Made by a program: the position numbers and the translations under genes
The notes under the pieces: model-generated
Database searches by the model: none
Told to the model about the DNA's origin: nothing
The model's input: the letters and a program-made list of their open reading frames with translations, nothing else
Shown: positions 26,453 through 35,125 of the stretch, piece by piece
Position numbering within the stretch: the first letter of the stretch is position 1
Layout of the letters: each line of letters opens with the position of its first letter
Assembly (NCBI RefSeq): GCF_036378875.1
Contig: NZ_DASUVO010000128.1
Span: 22,496 to 86,495 of the forward strand
Length of the DNA: 64,000 nucleotides
DNA from: Actinophytocola sp036378875
GTDB lineage: Bacteria > Actinomycetota > Actinomycetes > Mycobacteriales > Pseudonocardiaceae
Direction: 5' to 3'

Positions 26453-27253
26453 TCACTTGTGCGCGAGCACCGCGAACATCGTCACCGACATGTGGAAATC
26501 ACCGCTCCCGGCGCCGGCGGCGAGGTCCTCCAGGAACCGTTCGCACCGCTGCGCGTCGATCACCCCACGGTCAACGGCCATGCGCCCGAGCATTTTCACG
26601 AGCGGGCCGGTCGCCGCGGCCGCCGACTGGATCAGGGCGTGCGAGCCGGTGTCGTCGACCGTGAGTCCGGCGCGGATGAGGTGGCCGGGCAGTCGCCGCG
26701 CGGCGAACGGGTTCACGATCCCGCCCCGCATGGCCTCGATGACCACTCGCGCGATGTCGGGATCACCGGGATGGATGATCGCCGTCGCCCAGTCGGTGTC
26801 GGTGATGACCACCCGGCCGCCGGGGCGCAGCACCCTGGCGATCTCCGCGGCGGCCTTGTCCGGCTCGGTGAGGTGCTGGAACACCCGCTCGCAGGTGATC
26901 GCGTCCAACGAGCTGTCCGGGAACGGCAGGGCGTACGCGTCACCAGCGACGAACCGTGCGTGCCGCGCCCGGCGGGCCGCCTCGGCACGCATGCCCTCGT
27001 TCGGGTCGAGCCCGATCGCCTCGCCGGTCTCACCGACCGCCTCGGCGAGGATGCGGGCCAGCTCACCGGTGCCGGAACCGATGTCGAGCACCCGCTCGCC
27101 GGGCTTCAACCCGAGCACCGCGACCGACCACGCGCGTAACCGGGGAATTCCTGGCAGCCGCGACTGGTGGTCCAGTGCGGCGATCTGGACGTCCACGTCA
27201 GCGGTGGATAAATCGTCGGTGGACAAATGGCCGTGCGGGGGACCGTCAGGCAT
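26453..27253 (-). CDS. Class I SAM-dependent methyltransferase
   Basis: 266 residues. SAM-binding motif I is VLDIGSGTGELA, followed by an acidic IGLDPNEGM, then GDAYALPFPDSSLDAITCERV and RVLRPGGRVVITDTDW, the usual order for UbiE/ArsM-like small-molecule methyltransferases. It starts 23 bp from the divergent DUF1707 gene and precedes upp. Substrate cannot be inferred. Confidence 0.85.
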   Translation of the reverse strand: MPDGPPHGHLSTDDLSTADVDVQIAALDHQSRLPGIPRLRAWSVAVLGLKPGERVLDIGSGTGELARILAEAVGETGEAIGLDPNEGMRAEAARRARHARFVAGDAYALPFPDSSLDAITCERVFQHLTEPDKAAAEIARVLRPGGRVVITDTDWATAIIHPGDPDIARVVIEAMRGGIVNPFAARRLPGHLIRAGLTVDDTGSHALIQSAAAATGPLVKMLGRMAVDRGVIDAQRCERFLEDLAAGAGSGDFHMSVTMFAVLAHK

Positions 27254-27263
27254 GTGCGCACGA

Positions 27264-27269
27264 TAACCT
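27264..27269 (+). promoter_or_regulatory. Possible -10 element of a leaderless transcript
   Basis: TAACCT lies 7 nt before GTG 27277, which has no Shine-Dalgarno sequence. The divergent gap is only 23 bp, so the rest of any promoter would lie within the start of the methyltransferase gene. Confidence 0.4.
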
Positions 27270-27276
27270 CACTCGC

Positions 27277-27924
27277 GTGAGTGAACCCCCTGCCGTGCCC
27301 GACCCGCGGGACATGCGGGTGTCCAACGACGACCGTGAGCGTGTCGCGCAGGTGCTGCACAACGCCATGGCCGAGGGGCGGCTCACGGTCAGCGAGTTGG
27401 AGGAACGGCTCGACAAGGTCTACGCGGCCAAGACCTTCGGCGACCTCGAACCGATGGTGCGTGACCTGCCGGTGGGCAACCAGGCGCCGCAGCTCCCCGT
27501 GCCCGTGACCACATCCTCACCCATGCCGTTGCCGAACAACCGGATCGGCGGCCGCGGCACGTCGTCGAGCGCGATCGCGGTCCTGTCCGGAACCGGCCGC
27601 AAGGGTGTGTGGACGGTACCGCCGACGTTCACGACGTTCGCGTTCATGGGTGGCATCGAGATCGACCTGACCGAGGCGCGGTTCGAGGACCCGGAGACCA
27701 CCATCCAGGCGTTCGCGTTCATGGGTGGCATCGAGATCTACGTGCCGGACGACATCGCCGTGCAGGTCAACGGCACGGGGTTCATGGGCGCGTTCGAGAA
27801 CCGCGCGCACAACCAGGCACAGCCGAGGCCGGGCGTGCCGCTCGTGCGGGTCACCGGCCTCGCGGTGTGGGGCGCGGTCGAGGTGAAACGGCGCAAGAAG
27901 AAGCGCGCCGAGATCGAGGACTAG
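27277..27924 (+). CDS. DUF1707 and LiaF-like C-terminal domain protein
   Basis: 215 residues from GTG 27277. The N-terminal DUF1707 (SHOCT-like) domain is RVSNDDRERVAQVLHNAMAEGRL...ELEERLDKVYAAKT; the C-terminal part has two FAFMGGIEI repeats (TTFAFMGGIEIDLTEARFED and IQAFAFMGGIEIYVPDDIAV), the beta-helical DUF2154/LiaF_C pattern. There is no transmembrane helix. Proteins of this type are linked to cell-envelope stress sensing. A separate DUF1707 protein is encoded at 55007-55426. Confidence 0.85.
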   Translation: MSEPPAVPDPRDMRVSNDDRERVAQVLHNAMAEGRLTVSELEERLDKVYAAKTFGDLEPMVRDLPVGNQAPQLPVPVTTSSPMPLPNNRIGGRGTSSSAIAVLSGTGRKGVWTVPPTFTTFAFMGGIEIDLTEARFEDPETTIQAFAFMGGIEIYVPDDIAVQVNGTGFMGAFENRAHNQAQPRPGVPLVRVTGLAVWGAVEVKRRKKKRAEIED

Positions 27925-27937
27925 TAACTCGGCCGTC

Positions 27938-28858
27938 ATGTGCCGGGCTGAGAATGACCAGGTGGCTGAGTTGCGCTACCGGGTTGTCCATGGTTACCGC
28001 CGCGCGTACCGGATGGTCGGCAGCGGGCCGGCGCTGCTGCTCGTGCACGGGATCAGCGACCACTCCGGCACCTGGTCACACCTGTTGCCGAAGCTGGCGG
28101 AGCGGTACACGGTGGTCGCGCCGGACCTGCTCGGCCACGGCGGCTCGGACAAACCTCGCGCCGACTACGCCGCGGCGGCCTACGCGTGCGGCATGCGTGA
28201 CCTTCTCGGCGTCCTCGACATCGATCGGGTGACGGTCGTCGGTCACTCGCTCGGGGGCGGGGTGGCCATGCAGTTCGCGTACCAGTTCCCGGAACGCTGC
28301 GAGCGCCTGGTGCTGGTGTCGAGCGGCGGCGTCGGCCGGGGCGTGCACCCGCTGCTGCGGCTCGCGTCCGCACCCGGAGCCGAGCTGGCGTTGCCGCTGC
28401 TCACCCACATCCCCGGCATGCCTGCGCTACTGCCGCTGCTGGACTTCGGACCGGACGCCACGTACGCGCGGGAGCGGTACACCGCGTTGCGGGACCGGGC
28501 CACGCGCACGGCGTTCCTGCGGACGCTGCGCTCGGTGGTCGACGTCCGTGGCCAGGTCGTGACGATGCTGGACCGCTGCTACCTCACCCGGGGCATCCCC
28601 ACCCTGCTGGTGTGGGGTTCTGCCGACCGCATCGTCCCGGTCGGCCACGCGCACAAGGCCCACCGGGCGATGCCGGGCAGCCGGCTGGAGATCTTCGACG
28701 GCGCCGGCCACTTCCCGCACCAGACAGACCCGGACCGGTTCGTCGCCCTGCTCGACGACTTCATCGCCTCGACGCCCCCGGCGGAACACGACCCCGACCA
28801 CTGGCGCACGCTGCTCCGCAACGGCCCGGACGAGGTCCCGGTCTCCTCCGGTTCCTAG
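27938..28858 (+). CDS. Alpha/beta hydrolase (Rv2715-like)
   Basis: 306 residues from ATG 27938; GTG 27962 is an alternative start that matches homologues slightly better. Alpha/beta-hydrolase features: oxyanion region LLLVHGISDHSGTW, nucleophile elbow VGHSLGGG (Ser), an Asp after LLVWGSADRIVPV and the final His in GAGHFPHQTDP. The string HGYRRAYRM...PDLLGHGGSDKPRADY closely resembles the mycobacterial Rv2715 hydrolase as I remember it. Substrate unknown. Its TAG overlaps the stop of the convergent gene at a shared CTAG. Confidence 0.88.
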   Translation: MCRAENDQVAELRYRVVHGYRRAYRMVGSGPALLLVHGISDHSGTWSHLLPKLAERYTVVAPDLLGHGGSDKPRADYAAAAYACGMRDLLGVLDIDRVTVVGHSLGGGVAMQFAYQFPERCERLVLVSSGGVGRGVHPLLRLASAPGAELALPLLTHIPGMPALLPLLDFGPDATYARERYTALRDRATRTAFLRTLRSVVDVRGQVVTMLDRCYLTRGIPTLLVWGSADRIVPVGHAHKAHRAMPGSRLEIFDGAGHFPHQTDPDRFVALLDDFIASTPPAEHDPDHWRTLLRNGPDEVPVSSGS

Positions 28859-29814
28859 AACGGCGGCTTGATCAGCTCGATCGCGAACCTCTGCTCGGCG
28901 GCGTCGGAACAGGGGCTCTGGACGACCTCCGCGCCGGCTTCGTCCACCGGTGCGCGCAGGCCAAGGCACCGGTAGTTGACCGTCGGCTGGAGACGGAAGT
29001 GCTCGCCGTCCTGTTCGAGCCGGAACTGCTCGGTCAGGTCGCCGTCGGCGCACTTGTCGCGGGGCTCGAGCATGTCCTGGCCGACCCCGTCGAGCATCAC
29101 CGCGAGGCAGCCGACCCCGAACTCCGGGTGGTGCCACTGGATCTGCACGACGTTCTCGGCCACCGGTTCGAGGTAGACGAGGGGGAACGGAACCTCCTCG
29201 CAGGGCATCTGCGCGGCGATCTCCGTGTCGTACCGGTCAGTCCGGTCGTAGCCCTGGCTCAGGCACAGGTCGGGCGAGCCGGCGGGGTGGATCCGCGCCC
29301 AGCTGCCCACGACCGGCATGTCGAGGCCGCCGACCGGCTTCGCGGGCAGCTCCACGTACTTCGGTTCCTGCGTTGCCGACCCCTCGGAGCCGGACAGCGC
29401 GCCGATGCCGAGCGTCGCCGCGACCCCGACCGCCGCTCCGATGGCCGCGATGGCGGCCACCCGTGCCAAACCGTGCCACCGTGGTCGCGAGGGTGGCGGC
29501 TCCTCCTCGGGTTGCGTGGGGTCGGCCATCGCGATGCGCGTGCGTACCTCGAGCCACGTGCGCACCTCGTCGTCGCCGAGGCCGCACGCGCGGGTGAACG
29601 CGTCGACGAACCGTTCACGCGGCAGCGTCGCCCGGCCAAGAGTCGTCGCGATGGTGCTGGCCGGGAGCGCGTCCCGGTACGTCGCCGCCTTGCCCTCCAT
29701 CTGGCGGTAGGTCAACCCGGACCACGTTCGCAACGCGCGGAGCTTCGCGATGAACTCGGCCGGAGTGCTGGCATTCGTCGGATCCGGCGCCTCGCCTGAA
29801 CTCCCCACCGGCAC
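28855..29814 (-). CDS. Helix-turn-helix membrane protein with extracytoplasmic domain
   Basis: 319 residues. The N-terminal cytoplasmic part (about 15-100) is XRE-like: FIAKLRALRTWSGLTYRQME...PASTIATTLGR, a pattern common in actinobacterial proteins. A Pro-rich linker and one transmembrane helix (VAAIAAIGAAVGVAATLGIGAL) lead to a Cys-containing extracytoplasmic domain with LCLSQG, CLAVM, YRCLGLRAP and SPCSDA, spaced somewhat like a ricin-type lectin fold. It looks like a one-component membrane-linked regulator or envelope sensor. The stop overlaps that of the hydrolase gene; no terminator separates them. Confidence 0.7.
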   Translation of the reverse strand: MPVGSSGEAPDPTNASTPAEFIAKLRALRTWSGLTYRQMEGKAATYRDALPASTIATTLGRATLPRERFVDAFTRACGLGDDEVRTWLEVRTRIAMADPTQPEEEPPPSRPRWHGLARVAAIAAIGAAVGVAATLGIGALSGSEGSATQEPKYVELPAKPVGGLDMPVVGSWARIHPAGSPDLCLSQGYDRTDRYDTEIAAQMPCEEVPFPLVYLEPVAENVVQIQWHHPEFGVGCLAVMLDGVGQDMLEPRDKCADGDLTEQFRLEQDGEHFRLQPTVNYRCLGLRAPVDEAGAEVVQSPCSDAAEQRFAIELIKPPF

Positions 29815-29974
29815 AGCATGTCAGTGATCGGATCACCGGCCAACCAGGTGTTCGACCGCCGGCGGAACGCCCCAGGCCGCGTTCCGAACACGTCCGAACA
29901 GGCAATTCGCTTGCCGCCGCGGCACGCCGCCGGTCACGCTGCGTTCGTGGGGAATCCCACAACGGCTGGGGGAG

Positions 29975-30008
29975 CCGGAGGCTCGTGCGCGTCCGCCCGA
30001 GCCTCCGG
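29975..30008. promoter_or_regulatory. Hairpin upstream of deoC
   Basis: Perfect 11-bp arms CCGGAGGCTCG (29975-29985) and CGAGCCTCCGG (29998-30008) with a 12-nt loop, flanked on both sides by GGGGGAGCC. It ends about 27 bp before the deoC -10 box, so it could bind a regulator or end upstream transcripts. The rest of the 234-bp gap shows nothing else. Confidence 0.5.
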
Positions 30009-30035
30009 TTGGGGGAGCCTGTCAGTGGGGCGGCC

Positions 30036-30041
30036 TAGACT
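30036..30041 (+). promoter_or_regulatory. -10 element of a probably leaderless deoC transcript
   Basis: TAGACT lies 7 nt before ATG 30049 and no ribosome site is present, so the transcript should begin at or beside the ATG. A good -35 is not seen. Confidence 0.55.
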
Positions 30042-30048
30042 CGGGCGC

Positions 30049-31017
30049 ATGGCAGCACCTCAGGTGGCGAGTGCCGGGCTACCGCCCGCGCTGGCCGACG
30101 CGACCAGGGACGAGACGTCCCTGCGCCGGTTCCTCCACGGTCTTCCCGGTGTCGACCAGGTGGGCGTCGAGCAGCGCGCGGCCGGCCTGGCCACGCGCAG
30201 CATCAAGAAGGCGTCGAAGCTCTGGGCCATCGACACGGCGATCAGCATGGTCGACCTGACCACGCTCGAAGGCGCGGACACCACCGGAAAGGTCCGCTCG
30301 CTCTGCGCCAAGGCCCGCCGGCCCGACCCGGAACGGCCGGACGTGCCCAAGGTCGCCGCGGTGTGTGTCTACCCGGACATGGTGGAGACGGCCGCGAAGG
30401 AGCTGCAGGGCACGGGCGTCGACGTCGCCAGTGTGGCGACTGCCTTCCCGAGCGGCCGGTCCTCGTTACGGATCAAGATCGCCGACACCGAGCTGGCCGT
30501 CGAGAGCGGCGCCACCGAGGTGGACATGGTCATCGACCGAGGGGCGTTCCTGTCCGGGCAGTACGGCAAGGTGTTCGACGAGATCGTCACGATCAAGCAG
30601 GCCAGCGGCAACGCCCACCTCAAGGTGATCCTGGAGACCGGCGAGCTCACCACCTACGACAACGTGCGCCGTGCCTCCTGGCTCGCGCTGCTGGCCGGTG
30701 GCGACTTCATCAAGACCTCCACGGGCAAGGTGAGCCCGGCCGCCACGCTGCCCGTCACCCACGTCATGCTGCAGGCCGTCCGCGACTGGCACACCGAGAC
30801 CGGTGAGCTCCGCGGCGTCAAGCCGGCCGGCGGCATCCGCAACACCAAGGACGCCATCCGCTACCTGGTCGCCGTCCACGAGGTCGCCGGCGAGGACTGG
30901 CTGTCCCCGAAGCTCTTCCGCTTCGGCGCGTCCAGCCTGCTCAACGACCTGCTCATGCAGCGACGCGCCCAGCTCGAAGGCCACTACAGCGGCCCTGACT
31001 ACGTGACGGTGGATTAG
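30049..31017 (+). CDS. deoC: Deoxyribose-phosphate aldolase
   Basis: 322 residues from ATG 30049; the open frame to 29818 lies in the hairpin region and is unlikely to be translated. The enzyme splits 2-deoxyribose 5-phosphate into acetaldehyde and glyceraldehyde 3-phosphate. The class I aldolase motifs are present: DLTTLEG, VDMVIDRGAF, LKVILETGEL and the Schiff-base lysine in DFIKTSTGK, then GVKPAGGI. The next gene, 2 bp on, is an aldehyde dehydrogenase that could oxidise the acetaldehyde. Confidence 0.95.
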   Translation: MAAPQVASAGLPPALADATRDETSLRRFLHGLPGVDQVGVEQRAAGLATRSIKKASKLWAIDTAISMVDLTTLEGADTTGKVRSLCAKARRPDPERPDVPKVAAVCVYPDMVETAAKELQGTGVDVASVATAFPSGRSSLRIKIADTELAVESGATEVDMVIDRGAFLSGQYGKVFDEIVTIKQASGNAHLKVILETGELTTYDNVRRASWLALLAGGDFIKTSTGKVSPAATLPVTHVMLQAVRDWHTETGELRGVKPAGGIRNTKDAIRYLVAVHEVAGEDWLSPKLFRFGASSLLNDLLMQRRAQLEGHYSGPDYVTVD

Positions 31018-31019
31018 AC

Positions 31020-32447
31020 ATGTGGGAGTACGCACCAGCACCCGAGTCACGGGACATCGCGAACCTGCGGCCCAGCTACCGGATGTTCGTCGACGGCGAG
31101 TTCGTCGACGGCGGCGGTGAGCCGCTGAAGACCGTCAACCCGGCCACGGAGGAGGTGCTGGCCGAGGTCGGCACGGCCGACAAGAACGACGTCGACCGCG
31201 CGGTCAAGGCGGCGCGCCGCGCGTACGAACGCGTGTGGGGCCGCATGCCGGGCGCCGAGCGGGCCAAGTACATCTACCGGATCGCGCGCATGATCGCCGA
31301 GCGGGCCCGCGAGCTGGCCGTGCTGGAGACGCTCGACAACGGCAAGCCCATCAAGGAGTCCCGCGACGTCGACGTGCCGACCGCCTCGGCGCACTTCTTC
31401 TACCACGCGGGCTGGGCCGACAAGCTCTCCTACGCGGGCCTCGGTCCCGACCCGAGGCCGCTCGGCGTGGCCGGGCAGGTCATTCCGTGGAACTTCCCGC
31501 TGCTGATGGCCGCGTGGAAGATCGCACCGGCGTTGGCCTGCGGCAACACGGTCGTGCTCAAGCCGGCCGAGACCACGCCGCTCACCGCGCTCGTCCTCGC
31601 CGAGATCATCCAGCAGGCCGAGCTGCCGCCGGGCGTGGTCAACATCCTGCCCGGCGCCGGCGACGTGGGGGCCGAGCTGGTCAGCAACACCGGCGTCGAC
31701 AAGGTCGCGTTCACCGGCTCCACGGAGGTCGGCAAGCTCATCCAGCGCTCGCTCGCCGGTCGTGGCAAGAAGGTCACGCTCGAGCTGGGTGGCAAGGCGG
31801 CCAACGTCGTGTTCGACGACGCCCCGCTCGACCAGGCCGTCGAGGGCATCGTCAACGGCATCTTCTTCAACCAGGGCCACGTGTGCTGCGCCGGTTCCCG
31901 CCTGCTGGTCCAGGAGTCGGTCGCCGACGAGCTGCTCGACAAGCTGCGCGCCCGTGTCTCGACGCTGCGGGTCGGCGACCCGCTCGACAAGAACACCGAC
32001 GTCGGCGCCATCAACTCCCGCGACCAGCTCGACAAGATCACCTCGCTGGTCGAGTCGGGTGAGGCGGAGGGCGCCGAGAAGTGGGTGAGCCCGTGTTCGT
32101 TGCCGGACAAGGGTTTCTACTTCGCGCCGACCGTGTTCTCCGGCGTCAGCCAGGCCATGCGGATCGCGCGGGAGGAGATCTTCGGGCCGGTGCTGTCGGT
32201 ACTGACGTTCCGCACCCCGGACGAGGCCGTCGCCAAGGCCAACAACACCCCGTACGGTCTCTCGGCCGGTGTCTGGACCGAGAAGGGCTCGCGCATTCTC
32301 TGGATGGCGAACAAGCTCCGCGCCGGCGTGGTGTGGGCCAACACGTTCAACCGGTTCGACCCGACCGCGCCGTTCGGCGGCTACCAGGAGTCCGGGTTCG
32401 GTCGCGAGGGCGGCCGCGCGGGGCTGGAGGCATACCTCGATGTCTGA
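31020..32447 (+). CDS. Aldehyde dehydrogenase family protein (catalytic)
   Basis: 475 residues, full length. It has GQVIPWNFPLLMAAWKIAPA, the nucleotide-binding FTGSTEVG, the general base in LELGGKAA, the nucleophilic Cys in GHVCCAGSR and the EEIFGPVLSV motif. It starts 2 bp after deoC and overlaps the next ALDH gene by 8 bp, so the three are co-translated. The likely job is NAD-dependent oxidation of acetaldehyde released by DeoC, inferred from position. Confidence 0.92.
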   Translation: MWEYAPAPESRDIANLRPSYRMFVDGEFVDGGGEPLKTVNPATEEVLAEVGTADKNDVDRAVKAARRAYERVWGRMPGAERAKYIYRIARMIAERARELAVLETLDNGKPIKESRDVDVPTASAHFFYHAGWADKLSYAGLGPDPRPLGVAGQVIPWNFPLLMAAWKIAPALACGNTVVLKPAETTPLTALVLAEIIQQAELPPGVVNILPGAGDVGAELVSNTGVDKVAFTGSTEVGKLIQRSLAGRGKKVTLELGGKAANVVFDDAPLDQAVEGIVNGIFFNQGHVCCAGSRLLVQESVADELLDKLRARVSTLRVGDPLDKNTDVGAINSRDQLDKITSLVESGEAEGAEKWVSPCSLPDKGFYFAPTVFSGVSQAMRIAREEIFGPVLSVLTFRTPDEAVAKANNTPYGLSAGVWTEKGSRILWMANKLRAGVVWANTFNRFDPTAPFGGYQESGFGREGGRAGLEAYLDV

Positions 32448-33306
32448 CCGTCTTTCCGTCGCCAAGACGTACAAGCTCTACATCGGCGGCGCGTTCCCGC
32501 GTTCCGAGTCGGGCCGCTCCTACCCCGTGCGGGACGGCAAGGGCACGTTCCTCGCCAACGCCGCGCAGGGGTCCAGAAAGGACGTTCGCGAGGCGGTTGT
32601 GGCCGCCCGCAAGGCTTTCGGTGGCTGGTCCGGCGCCACGGCCTACAACCGGGGTCAGGTGCTGTACCGGGTGGCCGAGCTGCTGGAGGGCCGGCGCGAG
32701 CAGTTCGTCGCCGAGGTCGCGGCGAGCGAGGGCGTCGCGGCACGCAAGGCGCAGTCCACTGTGGACGCCGCGATCGACAGGTGGGTCTGGTACGCGGGCT
32801 GGGCGGACAAGGTCGCCTCGGTGCTCGGCGCCTCGAACCCGGTCGCCGGGCCGTACTTCTCCTTCTCGGTGCCCGAGCCGACCGGTGTGGTCGGGGTGCT
32901 CGCCCCGCAGTCGTCCTCGTTGCTGGGCCTGGTGAGCGTGGTGGCTCCGGTGATCGCGACCGGCAACACGGCCGTCGTGGTCGCCGCGCAGGACCGGCCG
33001 CTGCCCGCGATCACGCTGTCGGAGGTGCTCGCGACGTCCGACGTGCCGGGCGGCGTGGTCAACGTGATCACGGGCCGGACCGCCGAGTTGGCCCCGTGGC
33101 TGGCCTCGCACGCCGACGTCAACGCGCTCGACCTCACCGGCGCGCCGGAGTCGATGCGTGCCGAGTTGGAGGGCGCGGCGGCCGACACCGTCAAGCGGGT
33201 CCTGCGTGCGCGAGCCACGGAGCCGGACTGGACCACCCAGCCGGACGTGTCGCGTCTCCGCGCGTTCCTGGAGACCAAGACCGTGTGGCACCCGATGGGG
33301 GTCTGA
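32440..33306 (+). CDS. Short aldehyde dehydrogenase-like protein lacking catalytic residues
   Basis: 288 residues from ATG 32440. It matches the N-terminal half of ALDH: YKLYIGGAFPRSESGR, the repeat YNRGQVLYRVAELLEG, and GVVGVLAPQSSSLLGLVSVVAP where an active ALDH has the PWNFP cofactor region. The sequence ends soon after the nucleotide-binding domain, at residues replacing LELGG (about NALDLTGAPES), so neither the Glu base nor the Cys nucleophile is present. It may be a structural partner of the preceding enzyme, as in fused ALDH proteins with an inactive second domain. Confidence 0.85.
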   Translation: MSDRLSVAKTYKLYIGGAFPRSESGRSYPVRDGKGTFLANAAQGSRKDVREAVVAARKAFGGWSGATAYNRGQVLYRVAELLEGRREQFVAEVAASEGVAARKAQSTVDAAIDRWVWYAGWADKVASVLGASNPVAGPYFSFSVPEPTGVVGVLAPQSSSLLGLVSVVAPVIATGNTAVVVAAQDRPLPAITLSEVLATSDVPGGVVNVITGRTAELAPWLASHADVNALDLTGAPESMRAELEGAAADTVKRVLRARATEPDWTTQPDVSRLRAFLETKTVWHPMGV

Positions 33307-33373
33307 CAACCGATTTCGCACACGTGGCGTAGTGGTATGGCCTACTCTTTGCACTGAAGCAGGAGGGGCGCTG

Positions 33374-33733
33374 ATGACTGACCACAACGAGCCGCTGCCA
33401 CCACCGCCACCTGGCTACGACGCCAACGAGGACGCGTTCGCGAGCTTCACCCGGGGGTTCCGGCCGCTCGCCGACGACCTGGACACGGTGACACGCAACA
33501 ACCTCGCGGCGCACACGTCGCTGAACGGCAACGCGTTCTCCCGGGTCGGCGACGAGGTGGGGTTGTCCGCCGCGATCCGCAACGCGACGCAGCGACAGGT
33601 CGACCGGGTAGACGGGCTCGCCACCAACACGAACGCGATGACCGACGCGGTCGCCCAGACGTGGACGAACTACGAGTCGATCGAGGACGAGCACGACCGC
33701 CGCATGCGCAAGGCGATCGGTGACATCCTATGA
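33374..33733 (+). CDS. Small ESX/WXG100-like protein (putative type VII partner)
   Basis: 119 residues from ATG 33374 with a strong AGGAGGGG ribosome site; the longer open frame belongs to overlap with the ALDH-like gene. A proline-rich N-terminus is followed by two long helices and, near the end, TWTNYESIEDEHD: a YxxxE pattern (YESIE) like the general type VII secretion signal. There is no signal peptide. Its last codons overlap the hydrolase gene (ATGA), which places the two proteins as a secreted pair. No close family name can be given. Confidence 0.7.
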   Translation: MTDHNEPLPPPPPGYDANEDAFASFTRGFRPLADDLDTVTRNNLAAHTSLNGNAFSRVGDEVGLSAAIRNATQRQVDRVDGLATNTNAMTDAVAQTWTNYESIEDEHDRRMRKAIGDIL

Positions 33734-34842
33734 CTGAGGCCCTTGTTACGCCGCTCATCCAGCCGGCCGCTGACGCGCAGCGCCAACTCGCCACCGACGA
33801 CGGCGCGATCGACAGTGTCGGCCAGGCGCACGGCAACCTCCAGACCGCGCTGTACTCCTACGATTCGGACGCGAACGCGCAGACCCGCACCCTGCAGTAC
33901 GGCTGGGCCGGCGGCTCGGCGGACCGCCAGGCCGCCGACGTGCGGACGATGACCACCACCGCCAAGGACATCGGCGAGTACAGCGCCGAGGTCCAGGCCG
34001 CGGTACGGGACGCGGCCGGCATCCTCAAGGTCGGCCAGAACGCCAACCAGCAGCTCATCGACAACTTCATGGACAAGGCGGCCGAACTGCTGTCGGCCGC
34101 GTCCGCGCTGCGGGCCGCCGGTGACCACCCCGGCGCCCAGGCCAAGATCTCCGAGCTGATCCGGCTGGGCGCACAGGTCAGCGGGGAGAGCAGCACCAAC
34201 CTCGAAGCCGTGATGGCACAGCTGACCGGTGTCGTCGACAAGCTCAACGGCAGCGGCGCCACCACCCCGTCCAGCGCCGAGAGTGGCCCCGCCGCCCAGC
34301 CGCCGGCCGCCTACAACTCCGGTGGCGGCACCGGCGGCGGTGGCGGAGGAGGCGGCGGTGGGGGCGGCGGCTTCAGCGGTGGCGGTGGCGGCGGTGTCGC
34401 CACCAAGAAGCGCCTGCCGGTCGCGATCCCGCCGCAGCCGGGTACCGGTGTCGCGGTGAACCTGCCGGACGGCAGCACAGTCATGGCCCCCAACGAGACC
34501 GCGGCCAAGGCGGTCCGCGCGGCGCTTGGCCAGCTCGGCGTGCCGTACGTATGGGGCGGCACCGCACCCGGCGTCGGCCTGGACTGCAGCGGCCTGACCC
34601 AGTTCGCCTACGGCGAGGGCGGACTGGACATCCCACGCACGTCCCGCGAACAGGACATCGGCGCCGAAGTCCCGTCAGCCGACCAACTCCTACCGGGTGA
34701 CCTGGTCTGCTGGGAGGGCCATGTCGCCATGTACATCGGCGAAGGCCAGATCGTCGAGGCCGGCGACCCGGTACAGGTGAACCCACTCCGCACGACGAAC
34801 TCGGGCATGCCGTTCGTGGGCTTCTACCGCCCGACGGGCTAA
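33730..34842 (+). CDS. WxG-domain NlpC/P60 (C40) peptidoglycan hydrolase, putative type VII effector
   Basis: 370 residues without a Sec signal. The N-terminal 170 residues are helical with a W-x-G turn (LQYGWAGGSADRQA), as in ESX substrates; a polyglycine linker (about residues 198-222) follows, then an NlpC/P60 domain: YVWGGTAPGVGLDCSGLTQF with nucleophile Cys286, His331 in GHVAMYIG, and the usual PGDLVCW. NlpC/P60 enzymes cut peptide stems of peptidoglycan. Coupling to the YxxxE protein upstream suggests export by an ESX machine to act on the cell wall or on rivals; that is inferred. Confidence 0.85.
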   Translation: MTEALVTPLIQPAADAQRQLATDDGAIDSVGQAHGNLQTALYSYDSDANAQTRTLQYGWAGGSADRQAADVRTMTTTAKDIGEYSAEVQAAVRDAAGILKVGQNANQQLIDNFMDKAAELLSAASALRAAGDHPGAQAKISELIRLGAQVSGESSTNLEAVMAQLTGVVDKLNGSGATTPSSAESGPAAQPPAAYNSGGGTGGGGGGGGGGGGGFSGGGGGGVATKKRLPVAIPPQPGTGVAVNLPDGSTVMAPNETAAKAVRAALGQLGVPYVWGGTAPGVGLDCSGLTQFAYGEGGLDIPRTSREQDIGAEVPSADQLLPGDLVCWEGHVAMYIGEGQIVEAGDPVQVNPLRTTNSGMPFVGFYRPTG

Positions 34843-34985
34843 CGCGCGAGTCGCGCGTTCGGCCCCGGCGAGTCTCGCGTTCAGCACCCCCGAGTTACGT
34901 TTTCAGGTACGCCCCGGTGTCCCCGAAACGAAACTCGCAGGGGCCGACAGCGCGACTCGCGGGGGCCGAAGACGAGACTCGCGGA
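34843..34985. repeat. Family B hairpin repeat, copy 1
   Basis: Begins directly after the hydrolase stop. It contains several GCGAGTCTCGCGTTC-like units, the core CGAGTTACGTTTTCAGGTAC, and the complementary half ending in GACTCGCGGGGGCC. It matches the copy at 40080-40224 nearly base for base over about 70 bp on the left side. The remaining gap to 35126 holds nothing recognisable. Confidence 0.8.
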
Positions 34986-35125
34986 GCCTGCCGTCGCTCA
35001 CCGACCCCGAGACGGTCGCGGGACTTGCGTGAATGGGATGCCGTTAAGCCGAACCTGTTGGCGGGATAGCGCGAGTGTCGGACCTTTCGGGCACACTTAT
35101 CCCGTAACGGGGATCAGGAGGGGTC

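Noticed and set aside
31047..32474. 475-residue minus-strand frame antisense to the ALDH gene
   Set aside because: Typical long shadow frame of a GC-rich gene; no domain and no ribosome site.
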